From assembly GCA_005408345.1 (NCBI GenBank), contig SEMN01000203.1, positions 186,001 through 250,000 of the forward strand: DNA of 64,000 nucleotides, given 5' to 3'. This DNA is from Macquaria australasica (Eukaryota; Chordata; Actinopteri; Centrarchiformes; Percichthyidae). Positions within the stretch are counted from its first letter, which is position 1, and each line of letters begins with the position of its first letter. The translations under genes and the position numbers were made by a program. Under the pieces are notes generated by a model. That model saw only the letters and a list, made by a program, of their open reading frames with translations, was not told the DNA's origin and searched no databases. Positions 38,101 to 52,300 of this stretch are shown piece by piece.

Positions 38101-40556
38101 ATCTTCTTAAAAAAACTCCCACTAATCTTATCCTGCAGCCTTGGAACAGCACCAAATATAAGACTCCTTTTTTTATGTTTTTCTCCCACCCACTTTTGTC
38201 CTCATTTCCTCTAAAGGAACTGTCCAGGGAGACGGTCGTTTGGAATTCAAGGATAAGTCATTATTTTTTTCATTTTGCTGCTTTGCTAATTGCTATTGTT
38301 GTTGACAATGCTAAGCTAAGCATTGCATCATCAAAATGTCTCTCTGTGTTGTTGCCTGTATGTCTGTCTGCTCTCTATTCTTTCTCCATCACTCCCATAA
38401 AACAGAACCTTTTTTCTCTAGACGGGCAGCGTGATTCACAGTGTTTTCTTCCTCCCACCTTTTGTTCCTTTCCTCTGCCTCAGTCTTCCACTTCACAAGA
38501 CTACTCCACAGTGCCTACAGCTTGTGGGTTTATGTAACCTTTCCTTTCATTGATTTAACAAGTTGTCCTGAGTGGAATTGCTGCATGTTGTTCAGTACAT
38601 TGCGTCCTTGTGTGCGTGAACAAACAAAACCAGGACCCACACATAAAAACACTGCGCCATAGCATCATTAGTGGTCTAAACTCCACAGGGAACCTTTAAC
38701 TGAACGTATAAAACAATAGGCATTTTCGGACCGGAGGAACTTTCTATTTTGTCCACACTGCAAGAACTGGGAACGATCGTAGCTCACTGAACGACATTTT
38801 AAGGGACGTTTTTAGCTCCTACTTCAGAGTAGGTACTCTCCCTGCACATGAGAAACCTTGAGGGATGTAAGTATACAGTGATTGGTCAAACACATGAGCC
38901 AATGGAGCACTGGCAACCGCCATCTTTAAAATGCCATGTAAACAACAGCTCATAATGATAGCCTTAAAAAATGGTACGAAACACGGACAAATGGACCGTT
39001 TGCTGTAGCTGTTGTTGTTGTTGTTGTGTGTCGAGCAGAAGTGACGTTGCTATACCAACCACTGGCCAGCTTACATCACTTCAGTGTTCCTATTGGCGGT
39101 GCGAATGCAAACAGAAAAAAAGCCCTTGAAGGTATGTAGTTCTCGGAGGAGCTCCCCAGTGGGCAGTTCCTCTCAGGGAGTCTCCAGAACTGTTTGGTCT
39201 GAACACGCCTAATCACACGTTACAAGCTCTTGAGGCTACTTTGTGTCAATTTGGCCGTGCTTGTATTAAGGAAAAAAGAAATGGTTAAAGCCCCCTTCAA
39301 AGCATTTAAAAATGCCCTAAATACTGATAACAGTTGGGCTATTTAATGAAAACATTGTTGAAATGGGATTTTGTTTAAGTGGTTGAAGCCAGTTTGCAGT
39401 ATTTGACCTGTAGTGTCCAGCAGTGCCAGGGGACCCGGGGCATAAATTAAATGCATGCCCCTATAAACCACAATTCTCTTTTTTCACCTGATAAATGGTA
39501 AATCCAATATTCACTCTCCTATAAGCTCTCTTGTGTTCTCCGCCAACTCCTGAGAAAAACATCTGGCTCTTTAGCTGCAGAATGCTCCACTATGTCAATC
39601 AGCTAGTTGCCAACTGTATCTGTCTAATGTTTGTTTATCAGAGCTTTTTCACTAAAAACCACTGCCTGTTGTGACAATAGAAATGGGGGTCAGTGGAAGT
39701 TTGGAAAACCAGAACAGAATAAAATGCTCTGTAGAGCTGAGTGGAACTGCACAGAAGAGTGATTATCATCATTTGATCCATTATTCATATAAAAAATATA
39801 TCGATTAGAGCAGTTTAAGTGGAAAGCACTCAAACCCAGCAGGTTTACTCCCAGTTGTATTGGTTAACAAAGGGTTTCCCCAGAGTCAATGTCCAACATT
39901 ACAGGGTCTCTCACACTAATGTTACTGTTGGACACAGGATACTGTTTTTTTCCTTTGATGTTCCCTTTTTCCTTGACAGAGTGTTTGGGCTTGCTTCAAG
40001 GCTCACTTTGGCCAAATAAAAATGCAGTCAAAAAGGAGGTGGGCTCTACATCAGCGGCCAACGAGACCTTACATTTGACAGATGGACACATCTCACACGC
40101 TGGCAGTGATTTAGTCAGAGCTGATACAAGTCAGCCATAAATAAAACCTTTCACTGTTCAAGTGGCAAACTTGTGTCTCTGTTATTATATATATAATCAA
40201 CTGAGGTTTCTTTTAGTATTCAGTCCAAAAACAGAAGTTCACTGAATATCACGTGTATGTCTTGTACTTGTATCTAAACAGAAACAACAGAACTGCCTTT
40301 TCTCTCTCTCGCTGTCTCTCTCAGAGTTTTTACACCAGTGTCTCTTACCAGTGGGAAGGCGTGGGAGATCTTGCCGTCCGGGGGAAGTTTAGCTCCGAAG
40401 CCGTATGCTGGGAAGAGTTTGTCACTGTCGTAGTCCTGGATAATCTCCCCCACAGCCTTCAGAGCCATGGCGTACGCGTTCATCTGGTACGGACTCATGT
40501 AGTGCAGCGAGGTGGGCTGAGACGGGTTACCTGGAGAGAGAAGCACCACCACACCC

Positions 40557-40596
<40 letters not shown>

Positions 40597-43500
40597 GCTT
40601 ATTATAGAGGGATTAGAAAAACCATGCAGCAACATTAACCTGACCAAGGACTTTTTAGAGAATCAAGACATGCAAAGTCTTCCATCTGATTATGGTACAT
40701 TTATTAAAGTTAATGCATGGCACATGAATAAAAGTCTATAGTGCAAAATACTGGCAATTTGGAAACTTGGGCCATTTACTTAGATTCTGAAACCACCATA
40801 CATTCATTCCTGGATTTCCAAATAAATATGCATGCAGACATGACACAGGAAGCCACACGCTTTGAAGGAGATTTCTTAATTTTAAAAGTGCAGGGGTTTG
40901 CATTCACAATACAGAGCCTCGGAAAGGACATGCAAGGAAATATGATACATGGGGTGGGGGGTTCTTTTGCATCAGTTTTGCATTGTCTTTACTGAGGCAC
41001 ACACAGGAAGTGACAAAAAATAAAACACCTGGTCCGAATTCTTAAGAAAGAAATTTCTTCCCAGAAATCTTAAATTTGATACAAAAACTGTATAAATCTG
41101 TATCAAAATACGCCTCATGACCTGTACTTAATCCTCACACTGTCACTTAATGTGTAGTATGTTGTCAGTCTATTACATGTGCGGCCTCTACAATTGAAAT
41201 CAAGCACAGTATTAGTATTGTCCTTATTTTTCCGACACTAATTAGTAATCAGTGCTTTTAGTTACTAGGTATGAAGATTAAAATCCAAAATACAGTAGCG
41301 TGGCAAAATAATGTTAACTCAAATGTCCACTTAGATAAGTATGCTTTATATTAACAACATTATGTGACTAGATGGGAATTAGTGTTGTCTGTTTTTACTT
41401 TGGTTGTAATAATGATACCTTCTCACGTTGTCACGTTTTACTCTTTGCAACTGTTAAATCTTTTACTTTGTCAACCTGCACATCACAGGTAGCCCCCGCT
41501 CATGGACAACAGGTGAAAATGAGCTTTCAGCTATATCTGCTGCAATAAATGTATTGTGCATTGTGTCTGTTAAATAAACATTATTTAAAAAATATGTTTT
41601 TTTTGGGGCTTCCGTATGGTGGTGTGACAGATAGATAGATTGTTTTATTTGTATGAAATTACACCTAGGTTCAATATCACAAATAATGAAAAAAAATGTG
41701 TATCGATTATAATTAAATGCTACTCAGAGCATATTTGAGAAAATCAGTCATACGCAGAGTTTACAGAGGTCCAACTCAAATTAAGATCAAGATCAACCCA
41801 CAGAGGAGAACACAGTCCATAACTAAAGTAATAAATGTGACAATCACAAACGTTGTCAGTAAAACATGTAAACAACAGATGTGTTCCTGCATGTGCAAAG
41901 TTGTAACGCTGTCCTACCGTTGGATGCTGTGAAGTCTATGGCCACAGTGAAATTGAGTTGTGTCCTGGTGAGAGATTGAGCACATCAGTATCGTTCACAA
42001 CAGATATATGAGGAATGTGCCAGTATCTCCAGATGGGAGCACATTTACAGCTGTTCAGGCTAGACTGAGAAACTCATCAGCGGCTCACTGCTGTCACTTA
42101 TGAAGCACAAGGCAGGGGATCTGTACCACGATTCAAACAATACAGCTCTTCATGTCCACAAATTCCCACTGTTTTGTGCTGATACATTTGACTATGTTCA
42201 AGCTGCTCATGTTCAAGAGTTTTATTTATATCATATATTACTACAAATTGCATAATGTATTCCTAACATGCTTTGGAAAAACAATGATAGGAATATTTTA
42301 GATTTGTGAATGGGTTTCTTGCCTCGTAGGCTGTCACTGATTTCCGTTCTTTTCAGTACAGTATAAAAATTGATTTTCAGATCAAATGGCAGTGACTTGT
42401 AACTTAGATCATGTCTGCTATTACCATGGTGCAGATGACAGGGGCGTGCACCAACTGAAGTAAAACTCTTGTGATTTTATTCCGACACTAGAACTTTGTC
42501 TGCGACAGTAAAATTGTTTGAAATGTTGTTTGGCGTAAGGTCAGAAAGACTGCCTATCCCCCACAGATTCAGCACCATGGACAGGGCCAACAGTCACTGA
42601 ACTAACAACTGCATGCAGAGTGTGTATTTTCGGAGCTATGGGCATCTGTTTTTGGCCAAATGGCCAAATGGGTTTTTAGTCCAATGGGACATTGTTCAGA
42701 CAACTGGGGTTTTGGAAAAATGGGCCATCGGAACAATGACATGGCACCTTGTGACTAGCGCTAGCCCAGCAAGCTAGTGTGTTAGCGGTTAGCTCACCAG
42801 CTACCAGCTACAACAGTTCACCAACTATTCCTGTGAGCAGTGATGTTAAAACAAGCAAAAACCCTGGTAGAGTCCTTTAATGGCTTCCCATAGACACTGA
42901 TGTAACATTAGAGACTCACCCTCCTCTGATGAAGTCGACAAACGTGTATTCTGACTCCACTTTGAAAGACAGCAGAGTCACCTGGAAGATGGAGAGAGTG
43001 AAAAGGAAAAGAGAGGGGGGGCAGAGGACAGAGATAGAAGATCACAAAGAGGTTCATTGCAAACACCATCCGTTTACTGCTCTAACATGTCACTGCTGCT
43101 ATGACTCATGTCCATGAAACATGTGACAGCTGCTGATGAAACACACTCCGACAGGTCTTACCGTCCCAGAATTGATGTATTTCTTCTTCTTGCCTTTTTT
43201 TTTAGGATTCAAAACCTTGACCACAAGACAGGAAATAAGAAATGAGTTTTTGAACAAATATGTCTGAACAGAAATGTGTAGTTATTCAGTGCATGTCTGA
43301 ACTCCTGTGGGTGGATGTGGGTGGATAATACATTGTCCTCAGATGTGGGCTAGAATTTATAATAGAAGAAATATTACTTAAATGAATAATATATAGCACT
43401 GTCAAGGAACTATTGATGTTGTTGCAAGTTCCCAAAACATTGTTACACATTCAGGAAAATAAAGTTTTGGACAAAAATGGATTAGTTTTTAATTATTTGC

Positions 43501-46331
43501 TAACCAAGTTGCTCAACTTATTCGTAGCTATTCTTGTATTTTACCTCATAGACATTGAACTGGCTTTGGCCTCTGGACAGTTCTCTGTAGCTGGTGGTGA
43601 ACTCTCCGATAAAGTCATGACTGGAACAAAGATTGATTTAGACAGGAATAGACAGGGAGACAAGAGAGAGGAGAACAGTTATAGTACATCAGCAACATAA
43701 TTTACTATCTGCTTTAACAAAGAACGAACATTCTAAAGCAGATGGCTTTATCCATTAAAAGACACCAAGAACACTGGACACTCTTTAGGTCATTCAATCA
43801 ACGAGGAGAGAAAACAAATCGAAAAATACAACATTTGAACTGCATTCATTTATTTTTACTCTTCGCACTTTTTAACAGTGGAACAAGCCAAAAACACAAC
43901 GTTGTCATTTTATCATCCTCTAAAGTTGGGCTAACATGTTAGCAAACAGTTGCCTATTGACACATCCAGCTGACACAGATATAACATTAGCATTCATTTT
44001 GAATCACATTTCCACTCCAATATTTACTAATCTTTTAACCCCGTTTTGGTCTTTACCAACTGCTGGGAAAATATCTGGCTCTTTAGCTGCTAAATGCTCC
44101 ATTATGTTCACCAGCTAGTTGCTAACTGTGCCTGTCTGCTGTTTGGTGCTGGGCAGGAAGCAATACAGTGGGTTTAGCAGAGCTTTTTGTCTGAGAACAG
44201 TTTCGTGCTGTTGTTGGAAGTGAGGTTAATGAGAGTGGTGAGACTGAACCAAATCATTCAAATCAATTAGCTGAAAGATGCTAAAACTAACTGCAGAGCT
44301 CGGTGATTATTCTCAGTGGGTTTTGTCACTAACGCACCTTTTACATTACACATTGTCATTTGATTGGTTGTTATAAAATATTGATTAGTGCAGATTTAAC
44401 TCTGTAATGAGTAATATTCACTAGTGTTTGTGAGCAACATGACAGACACTGTGTGAGTGTCATAGCTTTGTGTTGACCACTAGATCAAACACACAGGATA
44501 CTCATATTTGGTTCAGCTGGTACGCCAGTTCCAGTCCCACACAGATTATAAAAACCCATTTCACTTTCAAACTTCTTTCTGCCCAGGGTGAAATTTTAAA
44601 GTGTAACTCTCACTCTGATGACTTTAAAACTACATTTTTGCCATGTGGAAAGTAAAGAAAGTCTGTGACTACTTTCAGAAATTTTACCCTTAGTTAGCAC
44701 TTATTTACTAGATATGATCAATCTGTCCTTATTAAAAGGCTATGTGCCACAGTCCTTTAAAGTAGCTGTAATTAAACCTCTTCTTAAAAAGCCCACTCTT
44801 GATCCAGGGATTTTGTCAAATTATAGACCTATATCTAACCCTCCTTTTCTCTCTAAGGTCCTTGAGAAATCAGTCGCCAATCAGTTGTGTGACTTTCTAC
44901 ACAACAACAAGCTGTTTGAGGATTTTCAGTCAGGATTTAGAGTACATCATAGCACGGAGACGGCACTGGTGAAAGTTACAAATGACCTTCTAATTGCATC
45001 CAACAAAGGACTTGTCTCTGTACTTGTCTTACTAGATCTTAGTGCTGCATTCGATACCATTGACCATCACATTCTATTACAGAGACTAGAACATTTAATT
45101 GCCATTAAAAGGTACTGCACTAAGCTGGTTTAAATCCTATTTATCAGATCGATATCAGTTTGTACACGTTAATGATGAATCCTCTATGCACGCCAAAGTT
45201 AGTCACGGAGTTCCACAAGGTTCTGTGCTTGGACCAATGCTATTTACCTTGTATATGCTTCCTTTAGGCAATATTATTAGGAAGCACTCCATAAATTTTC
45301 ATTGTTATGCAGATGATACCCAATTATATTTATCAATCAAGCCAGATGAAACCAATAAATTAGCTAAACTTCAAGCATGCCTTAAGGACATAAAAACCTA
45401 GATGACCTGCAATTTTCTGATTTTAAACTCAGACAAAACCGAAGTTATTGTACTTGGCCCCGAACACCTTCGAAACACATTATCTAAAGATATAGTTTCT
45501 CTAGATGGGATTGCCCTGGCCTCCAGCGACACCGTAAGGAATCTCGGAGTTATCTTTGATCAGGATATGTCCTTAAACTCCCACATAAAACAAACTTCAA
45601 GAACTGCCTTTTTTCATTTACATAACATTGCAAAAATCAGGCACATCCTGTCTCAAAAGGATGCAGAAAAACTAGTCCATGCATTTGTTACATCTAGGCT
45701 GGATTATTGCAACTCTCTACTATCAGGCTGCCCCAATAAGTCCCTTAAGACTCTCCAGCTGATCCAGAATGCTGCGGCACGTTTACTGACAAGAACCAGA
45801 AAAAGAGATCATATTTCTTCAATATTAGCTTCTCTACACTGGCTCCCTGTAAAATCCAGAATAGAATGTAAAATCCTTCTCCTCACCTTCAAAGCCCTAA
45901 ATGGTCAGGCACCATCATATCTTAAAGAGCTCATAGTACCCTATTACCCCACTAGAGCACTGCGCTCCCAGAATGCAGGGTTCCTTGTGGTTCCTAGAGT
46001 CTCTAAAAGTAGAATGGGGAGCCAGAGCCTTCAGCTATCAAGCTCCTCTCCTGTGGAACCAGATCCCAGTTTGTGTACGGGAGGCAGACAACCTCCTCAC
46101 ATTTAAGAGTAGGCTTAAGACTTTCCTCTTTGATAAAGCTTATAGTAGGGCTGACTCAGGTGACCCCTGAGCCACCCCTTAGTTATGCTGATATAGGCCT
46201 AGACTGCCGGGGGACTTCCTATGATGCACTGAGCTCCTCTCTCCTCTCTCCTCCTCTTCCTCTCTATCTGTACGCCCTCATATCCCATCAATGCTTGTTA
46301 CTAATTCAATGTCTTCCCGTAGTTGTGTGCT

Positions 46332-46371
<40 letters not shown>

Positions 46372-49300
46372 GCTTTCTGCAGGTGTTTCTGCCTCCGGAG
46401 CTGTAGAGACTGGATCTATGGTTGCGGCCACCTGCTGCCCCCGTGCTCCTGCTCTGCACCCGCTGCTGCTATTACTGTTATTGCTCTTATTATTAGTATT
46501 ACTATTATAATATTGCTCTTAGTATTATTTCTGTTGGTGTTATCATCAATGTCATTACCACAACTATTGCTTTACATCCCTATGTGGAACTGTATTGTGC
46601 TGCTGTATGTTCTCTTTCCTCCTGCTCTCTCTCCCACTCCCCCCCTCCCCCTTCAACCCAACCGGTCGAGGGAGATGACTGCCCACCTAGAGCCTGGTTC
46701 TGCTCGAGGTTTCTACCTGTTAAAAGGGAGTTTTTCCTTGCCACTGTCGCCTAGTGCTTGCTCATGGTGGGAACTGCTGGGTCTCTGTAAATATAAATAT
46801 AAATATAAAGAGTCGGTCTAGACCTGCTCTACTTGAAAAAGTGCCCTGAGATAACTTTGTTATGATATGGCGCTATATAAATAAAACTGAATTGAATTGA
46901 GTATAAAATCATAAATGTACACCCATTGATCCAATGTCATTGTGCGTCCCGACTCTTACGTTTTGAGGCGCTATTTTTGTGAATCAAAGCACACACACAG
47001 ATGGCCATTTTAGTTGGTTGTGAAAGAGTTTTTTGAGGTAGCATAATCAGTAGGTGATTTAGGGCTCTTTTTTTTCTCATCCCCTTGTTAGTAACTTGAT
47101 GACAAATTGAATTGCTTTGTCTTGAATTGAATTTGAGTTGTTGCTAAAGTGGTGGTATAGGACTTGAAGAGGCTTGATTCTGTCTCATTAAACTGGACAA
47201 GGCTCTTAAAACCCGGTCTCGAGCCTCCCTCAGACTATCTGCGGTATCACCAGATCTACCTAAAAACTCCACATACACTCGGCTGTTTATCCGGCCCCAT
47301 CGCTGTACCTTCACTGGACACTGTGGTCTGAAAGAAGCGATACAACCAAGCTGGTTATCGTGAGTCAATCTTAGGTTTCTTAAGCAGGTTCTAACTTAAT
47401 GTTTAACTGCGTATGTAGAATACAGAAACCAGTCTGGTACCTAGGTCTTAGGGCATCAGTCAGCCATCTCAAGGTAAAATATCCCTGCCCAGAGAGGGTA
47501 TCGGCTAGGGACCACAACACCCTTAATTAAAAAGCAATATGTTGCACAGCATGTGTGCTAACAGTTTTATGACCAGCTTCTCCAAAGACGATTTTTCTTT
47601 TTGTCCAGGAAGGGTAGAATGAAAATGTATGACTATGTAATCCCAACATCCCAAATATGCAACATCAAGGGTAGAAGATGACTCTTATTAAGTTGAATTC
47701 TGGAGATAGTTTAAGCCACGTTTATATAGGAAGGCAATGATGTACACATGTATAGACATATCTAACTCTGTAATACAATAAAATGGGTTTTCATTATTTA
47801 ACCAGTTGCCTGAGTGTTATTCTGACTATTTAATTCACAGTTATTCCCTCTCTAGTTCATGGAATGCTTAAACCTTTTATCAAATTAGTGTGATTCCTTT
47901 GTTTTGTTGGGTTACCCCCACAGCTGATTATCTGTTAGTTTCCTTCTTCTCATGACCACCCACACCCAAACCAATCCTCTGTCAAATATACAGTAAGTAG
48001 ATTATATGCTCTTCACCACCTTTCAGTTCACCATGATGCTCCCCCAAACAATTACAACCATCATGTTACTTTACAATATTATGCTGTTATTGTCACAGCC
48101 ACTGGACTTTCTATGCTGCGAAACCAAAACCAACCAAAAAGGCTGCCATCAGGCTCTTGACAAAGCATCTGGTCCAGATCACATATCCACTAGACTCCTC
48201 AAAGCAGTCAGTGCTGAGCTTGTAAGTCCTCTTTGGTGTCTATTCTACTGCTTCCATTATATCAATTCACACGAAGGACACCACAGAATATCCATTCATA
48301 TACAAGGTGGTGTGCAGTCAGCATGACAGTCTTATAACAGTAAGATGACCAGCTGATCCCAGACCTGTGCAGGAGAACTGATCTAATTAATGCCGCTACG
48401 TAACTATTGGTTGGTGTTCGTCAGACTGCTGTGGAAGAAAGGCTCTTATTTTCTTCCAGCTCTGTTAGTCTTTCACACTGCACGTTAGATTATAAAACTG
48501 GTCACATATTTGCTAAAATGTACAGTTTTTATAGATTGTCACAAGGAGCAGATGTCAACCTACACAACGTGACACATTCCCACTTCTGCTGTAAACAGGA
48601 AGTCAAAACAACAGAGTAGGAGCACTTCCTTATTTTTGAAACACATGAGGTCAATTGCACCTACTCTGCACATTTTTCCATTTTTCAAGAAAAAAAAAAA
48701 GAAATATTTCTGGACATATTTGTAGAAACAGTGTCTAAGATTCAAGACTCTGGGTGGGTGTTTCCCAAGGCAGCTGCTGACTAACATCTGAGGGTGGGTG
48801 TTGCTAGGAGACCAGCTGTCAACTTTCATGGTGCACTACTAACTAAACAGCATCATATTGTGTAGCCTAGGTGTACGGGAAGGTTCCATATTGGGCCTTT
48901 TGCGATTCTTCTTATATATAAATGATCTACCTGAAAGCTGTAATGACAGTGAGCGCCAAATGTATTAAAGATGATGCAATCAGCAGAAACTCCTCATCAG
49001 GCTGCAGAGCTGTTAGCTTGGCAGCTGGCCAGTGTCTCCCACAGGCTGCAGAGTAACTGCTTAAAGATCAGTCATACCAAAACAGTTTCAATGTACTTTT
49101 CATTAAAGTGCTGAATAGATTTATAATCAACACTGACCATAAGGAAATTGAGGAAGTTCAACCATACAAGAAGTCAGCATTACTCTCATGTACTAACTGT
49201 TTTGGATTTGTAATGTGCAGACGTTCTGCACATTACACCTCATCACCCCAAATATTGTAAATACTAGTTAACTGGTAATGTCAATCTAATGTCATCTATT

Positions 49301-52300
49301 AATCTAACTACATAGAGACTGATAAATTCATAATAAAACAGCATTTGAATTTGAATGTAATTTTACTATTTACCCAGTGCATGGTCACAACACTTGATCT
49401 GTGCCAGAATGAAAATCTGGCCCTTAAATCATCTCCGGTTGAGAGGATCCCTCAGAAAAAGAAAGGTTTCATGAGTTTAACACATTATTTTTCATCTGAA
49501 GATGAAGGAAATACCCTTCAGCATCATCAGACTGGTAAATATCAACTCTCTGCATGCCCTCAGATCATCTCTGCATCTCAATATATCACCACCTGAAGCT
49601 GTGCGTGACACCGACGCTGCCTGTATAATGCTGGTATTTAGAGGCGAATCCTCAAGGAGTAAACAACGAGTTCATCTCCCAAGGGGAAAGACAGAAGATG
49701 AAATATAACAAGGGGTGGAGGAGAGGACACATTAACAAAGCAATAAAACAGGAGCAGGTTGTGATGTTTCTTAATGTAGTTCTTGGTTTATTTTCTAGTG
49801 TTGTCGTGCATGTGGATATGATGCACTGTCCTGTAATCACAAGACAGCTACCCTCCTCTTCCCTCTTATATTTTGTATTTTGAACGTTCTGTTGGTGTAA
49901 TGGCATTATAGTAAAATGTTTTGGGTAAGCTGATTTATGGTAACCCATATGAGACCACACAGTCCTAATTGGAAGCCTGTATGTACAAAGAAAAAGATGA
50001 AATACTGTACTGTTAGGTGAGAGCTAAATGGACTGTTGTAATGTGAGCTAAAAGTGAGATTTCTATCCAGGCCGTATGTGAGGCTGTCTTCATACAACTG
50101 ACTGGATTGGCCTGGGGAGTGTGTTGTCCATTACAAGCCACCTGCTGTAATTTTGTATACTGTTCAGACCAATGAGTGTTGTTGAGGAGCATTGGTCTAG
50201 TAGCTCTCTAGGACTACGCTCTTCCTGATTAATCTTGTTTACAACTTAATCCCGTCTGAATGGTCTTACTTTACATTTTCTGTGGTAATCAGTGTTGGGT
50301 CGGAATGTTCATTGTCTTACTGGGAGTTTGATGGATGGCTGATATCACTTTGGTCTCTCTGTGTTCAGTGGAAAGACTGGTCAGAGTTGGAAGGTGTTTG
50401 AACCCCACAGCCTCACTGTGATGACGGGACTTCTGTAGTCCTGTGTGCACACACTGGGGCTTTCATTAAGCTAGCTGTTGATGGTCAGTAACTGAATGGC
50501 TGTTAAACCACAATGTCTATTTTTCTATTTCTACACATGTTAAATATAGAATATGAGACGTGTGGGTGTGGAGGACTTGGAATTTTAATTGTGCATTGTA
50601 GTGCACTTTTGACAAAGCTGGGCTGAATAACAAGTAATGTAACGAGTAATCTCTACAAACAGATATCTGCATATGAATGCAGAATCTGTAGGCAAGGGAA
50701 AAGATTTTGGTATCAGAAGCGTTCTGGTTTGTAGTCCATTTGTAGTTCGAGTAGTATTGACCAATCACATTTGAGCAGGCTTTGGTTGCATGCAGGTAAA
50801 CAGTGCATGTGGAGAGCAAAAGAGGCGGAATGTATTGGCTGAAATGCAATCTCGGAACCCATCGGCTCTTTTCTGACAACAATTTAGCTTTTTATCAATC
50901 TCAGAACCCTAGAGATTAGTTTTTTATTAGCTTGTTATTAAATATATCTGCATTCAAATGCAGACATCTGTTTATAATAATATAATTATGTAATCTGTTT
51001 CTCTCGTCTCAAGATGCTAATTGGACTGGATCGATGTGGATATCCGCTGGCTACACTGGAAGCCCTGAAACATTGGCCGTTACTCCTAGAGGCTACATCA
51101 CTGTCAGATGATATCTGTTGCGTTCCAAGATTGTGTAATGAGTAATGTAACTAATTACTTAAATTTCACAATTCACGTATTTGTTTGCAAAAGTGGATAA
51201 AAAGTCAAATCTTTTCATATTAGTGTTATTGCGCAGGTATAAAAGTGAGGTACCACAGCAGTAATGGCGGCTTGTGTTCGTCTATATGTAACACTTAAGT
51301 GAGCATAGACTGTATTGGGATCACTGGGTCCAAAAACTGGGTTTAATCTTCTCCGTGTGAAAGACTGCACACTCCCTGCTCTCCCTGGCAGGATGATTAC
51401 ACAGAAGTTTATTTTGACACGATCATGTCCCTATTTTAAAGTTTAGGCCTGAAATCTCTGATAACACTGCAAGACAAACATTTACAAACATTTACTTAGT
51501 TATTTTCCTCATGTCTCGCACATTGCGATAGGGATTTGGAAACCTGGGACTGGGGATTTATGAAAATACACTAGAATTTCAAATGAATCCTAACTGAAAT
51601 GTATGGAAAGCAGTAACACAAGAAAACCCACATGAGGTTTCCAATTAAGGCTCACAAGACTGTGAGAGGAGCCCCTACAGTAACCTACTTTCAGTGAGAA
51701 AGAGAAGCTATGCCAGTACTGTGGTCAGCGCTCATACACCCTGACCTCCTGTCCACTGCAACCTTTCCCCTGCAAGTTGTTTTTGATTTATCAACTAGCA
51801 TGTGCCAGGCGGGTGGAGCCCTCCATCTGTTCTAAAACCTAATAATAAGACTGAAAGAACTGCCCCCAGACAGAACAAGTGTGACATTTGAGGGATTCAA
51901 TCTGGAGCTGAAAATGAATAAAAGAAAAGAAAAAAGAACAAAAAAAGAAAAAGAGAGAGAGAGGCAGCAAGCATGAGAACTTACCTCCCGTCTCTGTCCC
52001 AGTCATAAACGTCCACCTTGACCGTCCTGAGGGAGGTGAGATGAGGGAGCGGAGGTGAGACAGAGGTGAGATTCACAGAGAGGAGAGAGAATGTGAGGGT
52101 GAGAAAGAGAAGCGGCAGAGAGACAGAGAGAGATCGACAGGGGGATACAAGCCAGTTATAAAAGGACACCATTACATGATAATAATGTCAGATTACAACA
52201 GATTAATAACAATGCCTGACATGAAAGAGAATTTTAAAGGAATATACCAGTATTTTTGGTACTGATCTTTATATGCAAAGAAAACACGGACACATAATAT

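Noticed and set aside
38720..39220. Possible further MITE
   Set aside because: The composition and a GTTTGGTCTGAACACGCC end are suggestive, but I could not find a matching inverted start, so it is not listed as a feature.
40274..40591. 105-codon minus-strand frame reading through the AC repeat as an independent gene
   Set aside because: It contains the copine exon 40349-40530 plus flanking intron; the VCVCVC start is the microsatellite.
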